Source: Methylobacterium sp. (GTDB lineage Bacteria > Pseudomonadota > Alphaproteobacteria > Rhizobiales > Beijerinckiaceae). From it: a stretch of DNA of 6,907 bases. A program made the translations under genes and the position numbers. The notes under the pieces were generated by a model. The model saw only the letters and a program-made list of their open reading frames with translations. It did no database searches and was not told where the DNA came from. Location: contig JAJKJG010000277.1 of assembly GCA_021154065.1 (NCBI GenBank), forward strand, positions 1 to 6,907, written 5' to 3'. Shown here one piece after another: positions 1 through 6,907 of this stretch (position 1 is its first letter; each line of letters starts with the position of its first letter).

Positions 1-759
1 CCGGTCGGCAACGGCCAGCGCATGCTGATCGTTGCCCCGCCGCGCACCGGCAAGACCGTGCTGCTCCAGAACATCGCCCAGTCGATCGCCACCAACCACC
101 CGGAGTGCTACCTCATCGTGCTGCTCATCGATGAGCGCCCGGAGGAAGTCACCGACATGCAGCGATCGGTGCGCGGCGAGGTCATTTCCTCGACCTTCGA
201 CGAGCCGGCCTCGCGTCACGTCCAGGTCGCCGAGATGGTGATCGAGAAGGCAAAGCGCCTCGTCGAGCATTCCCGCGACGTGATCATCCTGCTCGATTCG
301 ATCACCCGGCTCGGGCGCGCCTACAACACCGTGGTGCCGTCCTCCGGCAAGGTGCTGACCGGCGGCGTCGACGCCAACGCCCTGCAGCGGCCGAAGCGCT
401 TCTTCGGCGCGGCGCGCAACATCGAGGAGGGCGGCTCGCTGACGATCATCGCGACGGCGCTGATCGACACCGGCTCGCGCATGGACGAGGTCATCTTCGA
501 GGAGTTCAAGGGCACCGGCAACTCGGAGATCATCCTCGACCGCAAGGTCTCGGACAAGCGCGTCTTCCCGGCAATCGACATCACCCGCTCCGGCACCCGC
601 AAGGAGGAGCTCCTGGTCGAGAAGGACACGCTCAAGAAGATGTACGTGCTGCGCCGCATCCTCAACCCGATGGGGACGATCGACGCCATCGAGTTCCTGC
701 TCGACAAGCTGCGCCAGACGAAATCGAACGGCGAGTTCTTCGATTCGATGAACACGTAA
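1..759 (+). CDS. rho: Transcription termination factor Rho, C-terminal part (5' end outside window)
   Basis: Rho is a homohexameric RNA-dependent ATPase/translocase that ends transcription of untranslated RNA. The frame is open from base 1 and the visible 252 residues cover the RecA-like ATPase domain; the N-terminal RNA-binding domain is cut off by the window edge. Visible residues (numbered from the window start): Walker A APPRTGKT at 12-19, IDERPEEV at 43-50 with the expected catalytic Glu at 45, Walker B DVIILLDS at 93-100 followed by ITRLGRAYN, the Q-loop region [10 protein letters not shown] near 115-124, the R-loop region FKGTGN, and [10 protein letters not shown] with the arginine-finger position at 200. 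Recalled alignment to E. coli Rho (419 aa) puts residue 1 near position 167, so the C-terminus is full length to within one residue. The first Lys of the E. coli Walker A (PPKAGKT) is Arg here. The stop is at 757-759. No clear U-tract terminator follows; a palindromic repeat begins about 35 bp downstream. Confidence 0.98.
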   Translation, partial: PVGNGQRMLIVAPPRTGKTVLLQNIAQSIATNHPECYLIVLLIDERPEEVTDMQRSVRGEVISSTFDEPASRHVQVAEMVIEKAKRLVEHSRDVIILLDSITRLGRAYNTVVPSSGKVLTGGVDANALQRPKRFFGAARNIEEGGSLTIIATALIDTGSRMDEVIFEEFKGTGNSEIILDRKVSDKRVFPAIDITRSGTRKEELLVEKDTLKKMYVLRRILNPMGTIDAIEFLLDKLRQTKSNGEFFDSMNT

Positions 760-784
760 GGACGTTCCCGCGCGGCGGCGTACC

Positions 785-896
785 GTGTCGCATAAGCATG
801 ATCCCGAAAAGTGGCTACCGGTTTTCGGAAAAGATCATGCTCAAAACAAAGAGGTAGAGCGGGATGACGACTCGACGAGAAGTCATCGCGCTCTAG
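785..896. repeat. Composite palindromic interspersed repeat (RIME-like) between rho and the next gene
   Basis: Two consecutive stem-loops make up this block. In the first, GCATGATC (796-803) pairs with GATCATGC (833-840), and inside it CCGAAAA (804-810) pairs with TTTTCGG (822-828), leaving an AAAA bulge at 829-832. A short A-rich linker follows. In the second, TAGAGCG (855-861) pairs with CGCTCTA (889-895) and GATGAC (863-868) with GTCATC (882-887), separated by one G/G mismatch. I recognise this combination from memory as a very common dispersed element in rhizobial and related genomes. The edges are estimated from the palindromes; the GTGTCG just before it may or may not belong. Base composition is much poorer in GC than the flanking genes. 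It could fold in rho mRNA as a 3' structure. It also supplies the start codon and first ~37 codons of the following reading frame. Confidence 0.85.
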
Positions 897-1939
897 CGGC
901 CGAGGCGGCGGACGGCTCCGCTCTCGACCGGCTCGCGGACACCCTTCTGCGGTCGGATGTCCCCGCCGATCTCCGTGAGGCTGCGCGCGACATCCATTCG
1001 TTGCTTCTCGCGGCCGCAATGGCCGGCAGACCAGACGAAACTCTGGATCCGCACGACACCGTCCTCCCGGATGGGGACGCGATTTCGCCCGAGAGCGCGG
1101 CGCGCTGCGTCCTCGACTACACGCGAACCTCCCAGTTCCTGCGTGGGATGCGGCTTGCCCTGAAGGCCGCGCTCGAACGCTTCTCCGAGCGGCCGCTCGA
1201 CATACTCTACGCCGGTTGCGGGCCGTTTGCGCCCCTCGGGCTTCTTCTGACCCACTGCTTCAGCCCGCTCGACGTGCGGTTTACGCTGATCGACATTCAT
1301 GAGCTTTCCTTGAGCTCGGCGCGCCGCGTGTTCGAGGCATTCGGGAGGGGTGAATTTATCGGCGACTGCTGGGCCTGCGACGCGGCAACCTACAGGCACC
1401 CGACGGCGATGCATGTCGTCATCGCCGAGACCATGCAGAGGGCGCTGCAGAAGGAGCCGCAGGTCGCGGTGATCTTAAATCTGGCGCCGCAGCTCAAGGA
1501 AGGCGGCATCCTGGTTCCCGAGGCGATCACCGTTCGCTCAGCGCTCTACGACGCTCGGCACGAGTTCGGCCCGATCGCTTCGGCACGGATACGGATCGAT
1601 CTCGGACCTCTGCTCGAACTAGACGCCGAGAACGCGCGCGATCTCCTGCGGAGAATCAAGACGGATGCGGCCGGTGCGAGAAGCTTGCCGCAAGGCTGCC
1701 TCCGCATTCCGGCCGGCCTCGATCCGGAGCTGCGGCTCATGCTCCGGACGAGCGTGAAGGTCTTCGGACCCGCTGCGCTCGACGACTACGACTCCGGCAT
1801 CACCTACCCCGTCCATCTGCACAAGCTTGGGTCATGCGGTCCAAGGCGAGAGCTCGCATATTGCTATCGCCTCGGATGCAAGCCTGGCTTCGAGGTGTGG
1901 TGGCCTTCAAGCGCAGCCCCGAGCTCCCCCGTCTTCTGA
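785..1939 (+). CDS. Class I SAM-dependent methyltransferase-like protein, PRMT-like loop; start uncertain
   Basis: A 384-residue reading frame from GTG. The core resembles a Rossmann-fold methyltransferase: motif I LDILYAGCGPFAPLGLLL (138-155), a following acidic strand FTLIDIHELS (166-175), and IAETMQRALQKEP (213-225) then LAPQLKEGGILVPEAI (233-248). That last pair matches the layout of the double-glutamate loop and the 'L.pGG.liP' strand of protein arginine methyltransferases (E215 and E224 are candidate Glu residues). The C-terminal third, ending YCYRLGCKPGFEVWW, would be the beta-rich substrate domain. The substrate is unknown and I cannot name a family. A helical region (about 47-130) with ARCVLDYTRTSQFLRG precedes the core. 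The first ~37 residues are translated palindromic repeat, and the nearest SD-like AAGGA (758-762) is too far from the GTG. The first in-frame alternatives after the repeat are TTG 1001 and ATG 1019 (306 aa), which would discard part of the helical region. Codon use is less GC-biased than in rho or mnmE, suggesting acquisition. That it is an intact frame is clear; expression and start are not. Confidence 0.7.
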   Translation: MSHKHDPEKWLPVFGKDHAQNKEVERDDDSTRSHRALAAEAADGSALDRLADTLLRSDVPADLREAARDIHSLLLAAAMAGRPDETLDPHDTVLPDGDAISPESAARCVLDYTRTSQFLRGMRLALKAALERFSERPLDILYAGCGPFAPLGLLLTHCFSPLDVRFTLIDIHELSLSSARRVFEAFGRGEFIGDCWACDAATYRHPTAMHVVIAETMQRALQKEPQVAVILNLAPQLKEGGILVPEAITVRSALYDARHEFGPIASARIRIDLGPLLELDAENARDLLRRIKTDAAGARSLPQGCLRIPAGLDPELRLMLRTSVKVFGPAALDDYDSGITYPVHLHKLGSCGPRRELAYCYRLGCKPGFEVWWPSSAAPSSPVF

Positions 1940-1970
1940 GGGAGGAGGCCTGGCATTTTGGCCAGCATTC

Positions 1971-1997
1971 TTGACAAGGTAGCTACCGTGGCTACCT
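1971..1997 (+). promoter_or_regulatory. Candidate promoter/autoregulatory operator of the antitoxin gene
   Basis: A consensus -35 hexamer TTGACA lies at 1971-1976. Immediately after it, GGTAGCTACC (1978-1987) is a perfect 10-bp palindrome. It is followed by a near copy, so that GTAGCTACC (1979-1987) and GTGGCTACC (1988-1996) form a tandem pair of 9-mers differing at one base. AGGTAGC (1977-1983) and GCTACCT (1991-1997) also form an inverted repeat. Phd/VapB-type antitoxins bind palindromes overlapping their own promoter, so this is the expected operator position, ending 7 bp before the start codon. I cannot see a convincing -10 hexamer at 16-18 bp spacing, so the promoter half is less secure than the operator half. 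Confidence 0.55.
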
Positions 1998-2004
1998 CCC
2001 CGTC

Positions 2005-2295
2005 ATGCGCTCCGTCGACCTCAAGGTTCTCAAGAACAAGCTCAGCGACTACGTGCGTCTCGCCGAGGCGGGCGAGACCGTGCTCGTGACCGACCGCGAC
2101 CGGGTCGTGTCGGAGCTGCGTCCCCCGACGGTGGACCATCGCGATTGGCTTTCGGACCCGGTGATCGCGCGGATGGTCCGGGAAGGCTCGATGTCCCTGC
2201 CGACCGCTCCCCGCGGGGTTCCTGCGCGGCCGAAGCCCGTGATGACCTCGGCGGAACTTGACGAGGCGATCGCCCGCGACCGCGAAGATCGTTGA
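2005..2295 (+). CDS. Phd/YefM-type (VapB-like) antitoxin, apparently orphaned
   Basis: A 96-residue protein. Residues 1-40 (MRSVDLKVLKNKLSDYVRLA.. GETVLVTDRDRVVSELRP) match the Phd/YefM N-terminal DNA-binding/dimerisation fold: a first strand, the helix KNKLSDYVRLAEAG, then two strands with the characteristic VLVTDRDRVVSEL segment. The rest (41-96) is charged and low in structure, as expected for a toxin-neutralising tail, and ends with DEAIARDREDR. In such modules the antitoxin gene comes first, represses its own promoter, and overlaps or abuts the toxin gene. ATG 2005 is chosen because it begins the fold correctly and lies just downstream of the operator-like repeats; no good Shine-Dalgarno sequence precedes it (the upstream bases are pyrimidine-rich), so translation may be weak or leaderless. 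The stop TGA (2293-2295) is followed only by a toxin stub, so the protein has no visible partner here. It could serve as an orphan antidote or repressor, or be decaying. Confidence 0.85.
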   Translation: MRSVDLKVLKNKLSDYVRLAEAGETVLVTDRDRVVSELRPPTVDHRDWLSDPVIARMVREGSMSLPTAPRGVPARPKPVMTSAELDEAIARDREDR

Positions 2296-2323
2296 TCTCG
2301 ACAGCTCGGTCGCGCTGGCAATC
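2292..2323 (+). pseudogene. Remnant of a PIN-domain (VapC-type) toxin, only the first ~10 codons left
   Basis: Read in the frame GAT CTC GAC AGC TCG GTC GCG CTG GCA (2294-2320), the sequence encodes DLDSSVALA. PIN-domain toxins typically begin with a strand of the form 'MIYLDTSALVAL', whose Asp is the first metal ligand of the RNase site. Resemblance stops at once after SVALA, and the next bases are the end of the converging DUF255 gene. A TTG at 2292-2294 overlaps the antitoxin TGA, the usual 4-base coupling, but it is out of frame with DLDSS by a few bases, so the very beginning also seems damaged. The identification rests on about ten residues plus the correct position right behind an antitoxin. 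A chance match is possible. Confidence 0.45.
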
Positions 2324-2325
2324 GA

Positions 2326-4392
<2,067 letters not shown>

Positions 4393-4431
4393 TGCGGATC
4401 CTCAGGCGTGCTCATCGGGCCATCCTCGCTC

Positions 4432-4553
4432 CGCCTCATCCTGAGGTGCCCGCGAAGCGGGCCTCGAAGGACGCACCCGGCCGATGCAGCGCCCCATCGC
4501 CGGCGCGTGCATCGAGGCTCGGAGCTTCGCTCCTTGCAGCTCAGCATGAGGCG
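4432..4553. repeat. Long-range palindromic interspersed repeat with nested hairpins (rhizobial 'CCTCATCCTGAGG' type)
   Basis: Outer arms at 4432-4449 and 4536-4553 begin CGCCTCAT and end ATGAGGCG and are reverse complements at 16 of 18 positions. Inside the left arm GCCCGC-GAA-GCGGGC (4448-4462) makes a perfect 6-bp hairpin. Inside the right arm GGAGC-TTC-GCTCC (4521-4533) makes a second hairpin. A middle stem joins GCCTCGA (4461-4467) to TCGAGGC (4512-4518), and the centre (about 4478-4505) can pair again through CGGCCGATG/CATCGCCG. The whole fills most of the spacer between the divergent DUF255 and mnmE genes, so it lies in the 5' region of both. I recognise the CCTCATCCTGAGG / GCGAAGCGGG pieces as a common dispersed element in Bradyrhizobium-like genomes; this is from memory. 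Confidence 0.85.
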
Positions 4554-4622
4554 ATCTTGCATGGCCCTTCCACGCCGCGACGCCGAGAGCAATGCATGAG
4601 GATGGGCTAAGTTCGAGGGCGA

Positions 4623-5942
4623 ATGGCTGAGGATACCATCTTCGCACCGGCGTCCGGAGCGGGGCGCGCCGCGATCGCCGTCGTCCGGCTGAGCGGGCCC
4701 GGCACAGCCGGCGTGCTCGAGTCGATGGCCGGCCGCCTGCCGGCGCCGCGGCGGATGACGCTCTTAGTGCTTCGCGACCCCGCATCCGGCGAAGCCCTCG
4801 ACCAGGCGCTCGTCGTCTGGATGCCAGGGCCGGCGAGCTTCACCGGCGAGGATCAGGCCGAGCTTCACCTCCACGGCGGCCTTGCCGTGCGCGTCGCCGT
4901 GCTGCGGACGCTCGCCGGCCTGCCGGGCTGCCGCGCGGCGGAGCCGGGCGAGTTCACCCGTCGCGCCTTCCTCAACGGCCGGATCGACCTTTCGGCCGTC
5001 GAGGGCCTGGCCGACCTCATCGACGCCGAGACCGAGGCGCAGCGCCGCCAGGCCCTGCGCCAGCTCGAGGGGCGGCTCGGCAGCTTGGTCGAGAGCTGGC
5101 GCGAGCGGCTGATCGTGTGCCTGGCGCTGCTCGAGGCGGCGCTCGACTTCTCGGACGAGCCCGACGTGGCGGCTGGAGTGGAGGAACAAGCCGTCGGATT
5201 GGGGAAACACGTGGCGGGAGAACTCGCGCGCCACCTCGCCGAGGGCGGCCGCGGCGAGCGCCTGCGCGAGGGCTTCACGGTCGTCCTCGCCGGCCCGCCG
5301 AACGCCGGAAAATCCACCCTTCTCAACGCCATCGCGCGCCGCGACGTCGCCATCGTCTCGGCGATCCCCGGCACCACCCGCGACACCATCGAGGTGCGCT
5401 GCGACCTCTGTGGATTGCCTGTGACTTTCGTCGACACGGCGGGTCTGCGCGATACGAGCGATCCTATTGAGATTGAAGGCGTTTCGCGCACGCGTGCGCG
5501 TATTGAGCGGGCCGATCTCGTGCTCTGGCTCGCGGCTCCGGATTGCGGGGATAGCGGGGATAACCCCGGGCTCCCGACGGGGGTCGCGGGACTGCGGATC
5601 GGCACCAAAAGCGACCTCGCCGCGCCGCCGGCCGGCGCCGACCTCACCATCTCGGCAAAGACCGGCGCCGGGCTGCCCGCGCTCCTCGACCGCGTCGCGG
5701 CGCTCCTCGCCGCCGCGCCCGGCGAAGGAGACGCGGTCATCACCCGCGAGCGCCACCGCCGCGCCTTCGAGGCGGCCCATGAAAGTCTCTCTCGGGCCGG
5801 CACCGCTCTGGCGGCGGGCCATTCCGAGCTTGCCGCCGAGGACGTCCGGCTGGCGCTCCGCGCGCTCGGCCAAGTGACCGGTCGGGTCGATGTCGAGCAG
5901 GTGCTGGACCGCCTCTTCGCCACGTTCTGTGTCGGCAAGTAG
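4623..5942 (+). CDS. mnmE: tRNA uridine-5-carboxymethylaminomethyl synthesis GTPase MnmE (TrmE)
   Basis: With MnmG it installs the (carboxymethyl)aminomethyl group at C5 of U34 in tRNAs reading split codon boxes, using 5,10-methylene-THF and GTP hydrolysis in the cytosol. At 439 residues it is of normal length. The N-terminal folate-binding domain starts [22 protein letters not shown] and includes [15 protein letters not shown] (72-86), [16 protein letters not shown] (108-123) and [18 protein letters not shown] (127-144). The G domain shows G1 GPPNAGKST (224-232), G2 GTTRDT (250-255), G3 DTAG (271-274), G4 TKSD (328-331, Thr in place of the usual Asn) and G5 SAK (344-346). The C-terminal CxGK motif is intact as FATFCVGK with Cys436. 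GAGGG at 4615-4619 precedes the ATG by only 3 bases. A loop between G3 and G4 contains a 9-bp tandem duplication (5545-5562). It is followed after 89 bp by mnmG in the same direction, probably one operon. Confidence 0.97.
   Translation: MAEDTIFAPASGAGRAAIAVVRLSGPGTAGVLESMAGRLPAPRRMTLLVLRDPASGEALDQALVVWMPGPASFTGEDQAELHLHGGLAVRVAVLRTLAGLPGCRAAEPGEFTRRAFLNGRIDLSAVEGLADLIDAETEAQRRQALRQLEGRLGSLVESWRERLIVCLALLEAALDFSDEPDVAAGVEEQAVGLGKHVAGELARHLAEGGRGERLREGFTVVLAGPPNAGKSTLLNAIARRDVAIVSAIPGTTRDTIEVRCDLCGLPVTFVDTAGLRDTSDPIEIEGVSRTRARIERADLVLWLAAPDCGDSGDNPGLPTGVAGLRIGTKSDLAAPPAGADLTISAKTGAGLPALLDRVAALLAAAPGEGDAVITRERHRRAFEAAHESLSRAGTALAAGHSELAAEDVRLALRALGQVTGRVDVEQVLDRLFATFCVGK
5545..5562 (+). repeat. 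Tandem 9-bp duplication within mnmE
   Basis: GCGGGGATA occurs twice head to tail (5545-5553, 5554-5562), keeping the frame and encoding most of CGDSGDN (residues 308-314) in the G domain between the G3 and G4 motifs. The second copy continues into GGGGATAACCCC (5556-5567), a small inverted repeat with an ATAA loop. The insertion adds acidic, flexible residues at a place where loop length is expected to tolerate change. Confidence 0.7.
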
Positions 5943-5947
5943 GGCAT

Positions 5948-5989
5948 CGGGTCAAAATGTTTCACGTGAAACATTCGCCGTTTGACCCG
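5948..5989. repeat. Perfect 9-bp inverted repeat bracketing parS
   Basis: CGGGTCAAA (5948-5956) and TTTGACCCG (5981-5989) are exact reverse complements and flank the ParB site asymmetrically: the left arm ends one base before parS and the right arm begins seven bases after it. In RNA, the outer stem plus the inner parS palindrome would give a two-tier stem-loop in the mnmE-mnmG transcript. No U-tract follows (the next bases are TTGCCCCGCC), so it is not a standard intrinsic terminator. It could be an accessory protein-binding site next to parS or an mRNA structure; the sequence alone does not decide. Confidence 0.75.
5958..5973. other. parS: parS, ParB-binding centromere site
   Basis: TGTTTCACGTGAAACA matches the bacterial chromosomal parS consensus exactly at all 16 positions, and the palindrome extends to a perfect 20 bp at 5956-5975 (AATG...CATT). 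ParB (Spo0J) binds such sites as a CTP-dependent sliding clamp, spreads, and with ParA/Soj segregates the origin region; it also loads SMC. The site lies between mnmE and mnmG, close to where alphaproteobacteria keep parA and parB (after mnmG and rsmG), which supports a genuine origin-proximal site rather than a chance match. Because it lies in a transcribed intergenic gap, the palindrome is also carried in the mRNA upstream of mnmG. Confidence 0.93.
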
Positions 5990-6031
5990 TTGCCCCGCCC
6001 CTCCTATCTCTCGGCTGAGGCTCGGGTTGCG

Positions 6032-6907
6032 ATGACAAATTCCTTCGACGTGATCGTGGTCGGCGGCGGCCATGCCGGCTGCGAGGCCGCGTCCGCGGCG
6101 GCGCGCCTGGGCGCCCGCACCGCCCTCGTCACGCACCGTTTCGCAACGGTCGGCGCGATGTCGTGCAACCCGGCGACCGGCGGTCTCGGCAAGGGCCATC
6201 TCGTCCGCGAGATCGATGCCCTCGACGGCCTGATGGGCCGCGTCGCCGATGCCGCCGGCATCCAGTTCCGCCTCCTCAATCGGCGCAAAGGCCCGGCCGT
6301 GCGCGGTCCCCGCGCCCAGGCGGATCGCAAGCTCTATGCGCGGTCAATGCAGGCCGAGATCGCCGCCACGCCGAACCTGGCCGTCATCGAGGGAGAGGCC
6401 GACGATCTCGCGATCGAGAACGGCCGCGCCGGCGGCGTCGTCCTCGCCGACCGCCGGCGGCTCGCGGCGGCGGCCGTCGTCCTCACCACCGGCACGTTCC
6501 TACGCGGCCTGATCCACATCGGCGAGCGCAAGATTCCGGCCGGCCGCATGGGCGAGGGGCCGGCGGTCGGTCTTGCGGGTACGCTCGAGCGCTTCGGCTT
6601 CGGGCTCGGGCGGCTCAAGACCGGCACCCCGCCCCGCCTCGACGGCCGCACCATCGATTGGGCCGGCGTCGCAAAACAGGCCGGCGACGACGAGCCGGCG
6701 CCGTTCTCGGCGCTGACCGAGCGCATCACGGCGCCGCAGATCGAATGCGGCATCACCCGCACGACCGGGCCCGTGCACGACCTCATCCGGGCGAACCTTG
6801 CCCGCGCGCCGATGTACTCAGGCGACATCCAGGGCCGCGGGCCGCGCTATTGCCCCTCGATCGAGGACAAGGTCGTCCGCTTCGGCGACCGCGACGGGCA
6901 TCAAATC
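6032..6907 (+). CDS. mnmG: tRNA uridine-5-carboxymethylaminomethyl modification enzyme MnmG (GidA), N-terminal part (3' end outside window)
   Basis: The FAD- and NADH-using partner of MnmE in xm5U34 tRNA modification. The frame runs from ATG 6032 to the window edge without a stop, giving 292 residues, roughly half of the usual ~620. The FAD-binding motif [12 protein letters not shown] is at 9-20. [20 protein letters not shown] (43-62) contains Cys45, equivalent to the conserved Cys47 of E. coli; [20 protein letters not shown] follows, then [14 protein letters not shown], and [22 protein letters not shown] near the edge contains Cys274, equivalent to the second essential Cys (277 in E. coli). 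The usual Ile of NPAIGG is Thr here. The start fits the family's N-terminus; GAGG at 6017-6020 is 11 bases upstream, a rather long spacing. It is expected to be followed by rsmG, parA and parB outside the window. Confidence 0.97.
   Translation, partial: MTNSFDVIVVGGGHAGCEAASAAARLGARTALVTHRFATVGAMSCNPATGGLGKGHLVREIDALDGLMGRVADAAGIQFRLLNRRKGPAVRGPRAQADRKLYARSMQAEIAATPNLAVIEGEADDLAIENGRAGGVVLADRRRLAAAAVVLTTGTFLRGLIHIGERKIPAGRMGEGPAVGLAGTLERFGFGLGRLKTGTPPRLDGRTIDWAGVAKQAGDDEPAPFSALTERITAPQIECGITRTTGPVHDLIRANLARAPMYSGDIQGRGPRYCPSIEDKVVRFGDRDGHQI

Noticed and set aside
321..1019. Minus-strand frame of 232 codons spanning the end of rho
   Set aside because: It is antisense to highly conserved Rho sequence and runs across the palindromic repeat; no known family.
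893..1414. Minus-strand frame of 173 codons over the methyltransferase gene
   Set aside because: No domain resemblance and it lies wholly within the better supported plus-strand frame, which shows methyltransferase motifs.
1950..1965. Hairpin CTGGC-ATTTTG-GCCAG after the methyltransferase stop, as a possible intrinsic terminator
   Set aside because: The stem is only 5 bp and no run of T follows; TTGACA of the next promoter starts 5 bases later. Too weak to annotate.
4764..5873. Long open frame of 369 codons on the minus strand over mnmE
   Set aside because: It is a mirror of the mnmE coding sequence in GC-rich DNA; composition is Arg/Glu/Gly-rich with no recognisable domain, while the plus strand has a complete MnmE.
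5948..5989. Outer inverted repeat around parS as a rho-independent terminator for mnmE
   Set aside because: The arms are well matched but no T-run follows, and mnmG in the same direction is expected to be co-transcribed.
5943..6031. Origin of replication in the mnmE-mnmG spacer
   Set aside because: No DnaA-box (TTATCCACA-like) cluster or AT-rich unwinding region is visible; only the parS and its flanking repeat are present.

Overview
The window looks like a piece of a GC-rich alphaproteobacterial chromosome, most likely from the order Hyphomicrobiales (Rhizobiales). Three things suggest this. The gene order rho ... DUF255/thioredoxin-domain protein, mnmE, mnmG is the familiar neighbourhood close to the replication origin in that group. 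The Rho, MnmE and MnmG proteins read as alphaproteobacterial. Two families of interspersed palindromic repeats typical of rhizobial genomes are present: the 'GCATGATC...GATCATGC' element after rho and the 'CCTCATCCTGAGG' element before mnmE. The group assignment is recognition from memory, not a database result.

Layout. Positions 1-759 hold the C-terminal 252 residues of transcription terminator Rho; its start lies outside the window. Directly after it, 785-896 is a composite palindromic repeat. Its sequence is read through as the first ~37 codons of an unfamiliar SAM-dependent methyltransferase-like gene (785-1939) with a PRMT-like double-glutamate loop. Next comes a promoter/operator-like block (1971-1997) and a Phd/YefM-type antitoxin gene (2005-2295). 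The antitoxin is followed not by a complete toxin but by a stub of about ten codons that looks like the beginning of a PIN-domain (VapC-type) toxin. The stub ends where the converging DUF255 gene (2326-4392, minus strand) begins its C-terminus. So 760-2325 is an accessory island squeezed between conserved genes.

The DUF255/thioredoxin-fold gene and mnmE are divergently transcribed from a 230-bp spacer (4393-4622), most of which is a second, elaborately folded repeat (4432-4553). mnmE (4623-5942) and mnmG (6032 to the window end) are co-oriented. Their products form the complex that modifies the wobble uridine (xm5U34) of certain tRNAs. The 89-bp gap between them carries a perfect ParB-binding site (parS, 5958-5973), itself bracketed by a second perfect inverted repeat. 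This couples the tRNA-modification locus to chromosome segregation and fits with parA/parB lying just downstream, outside the window.

The conserved genes need little comment. The points of interest are the nested parS, the repeat-derived start of the methyltransferase, the decapitated toxin-antitoxin module, and the structured repeat in the mnmE upstream region. I see no CRISPR array, tRNA, rRNA or insertion sequence.
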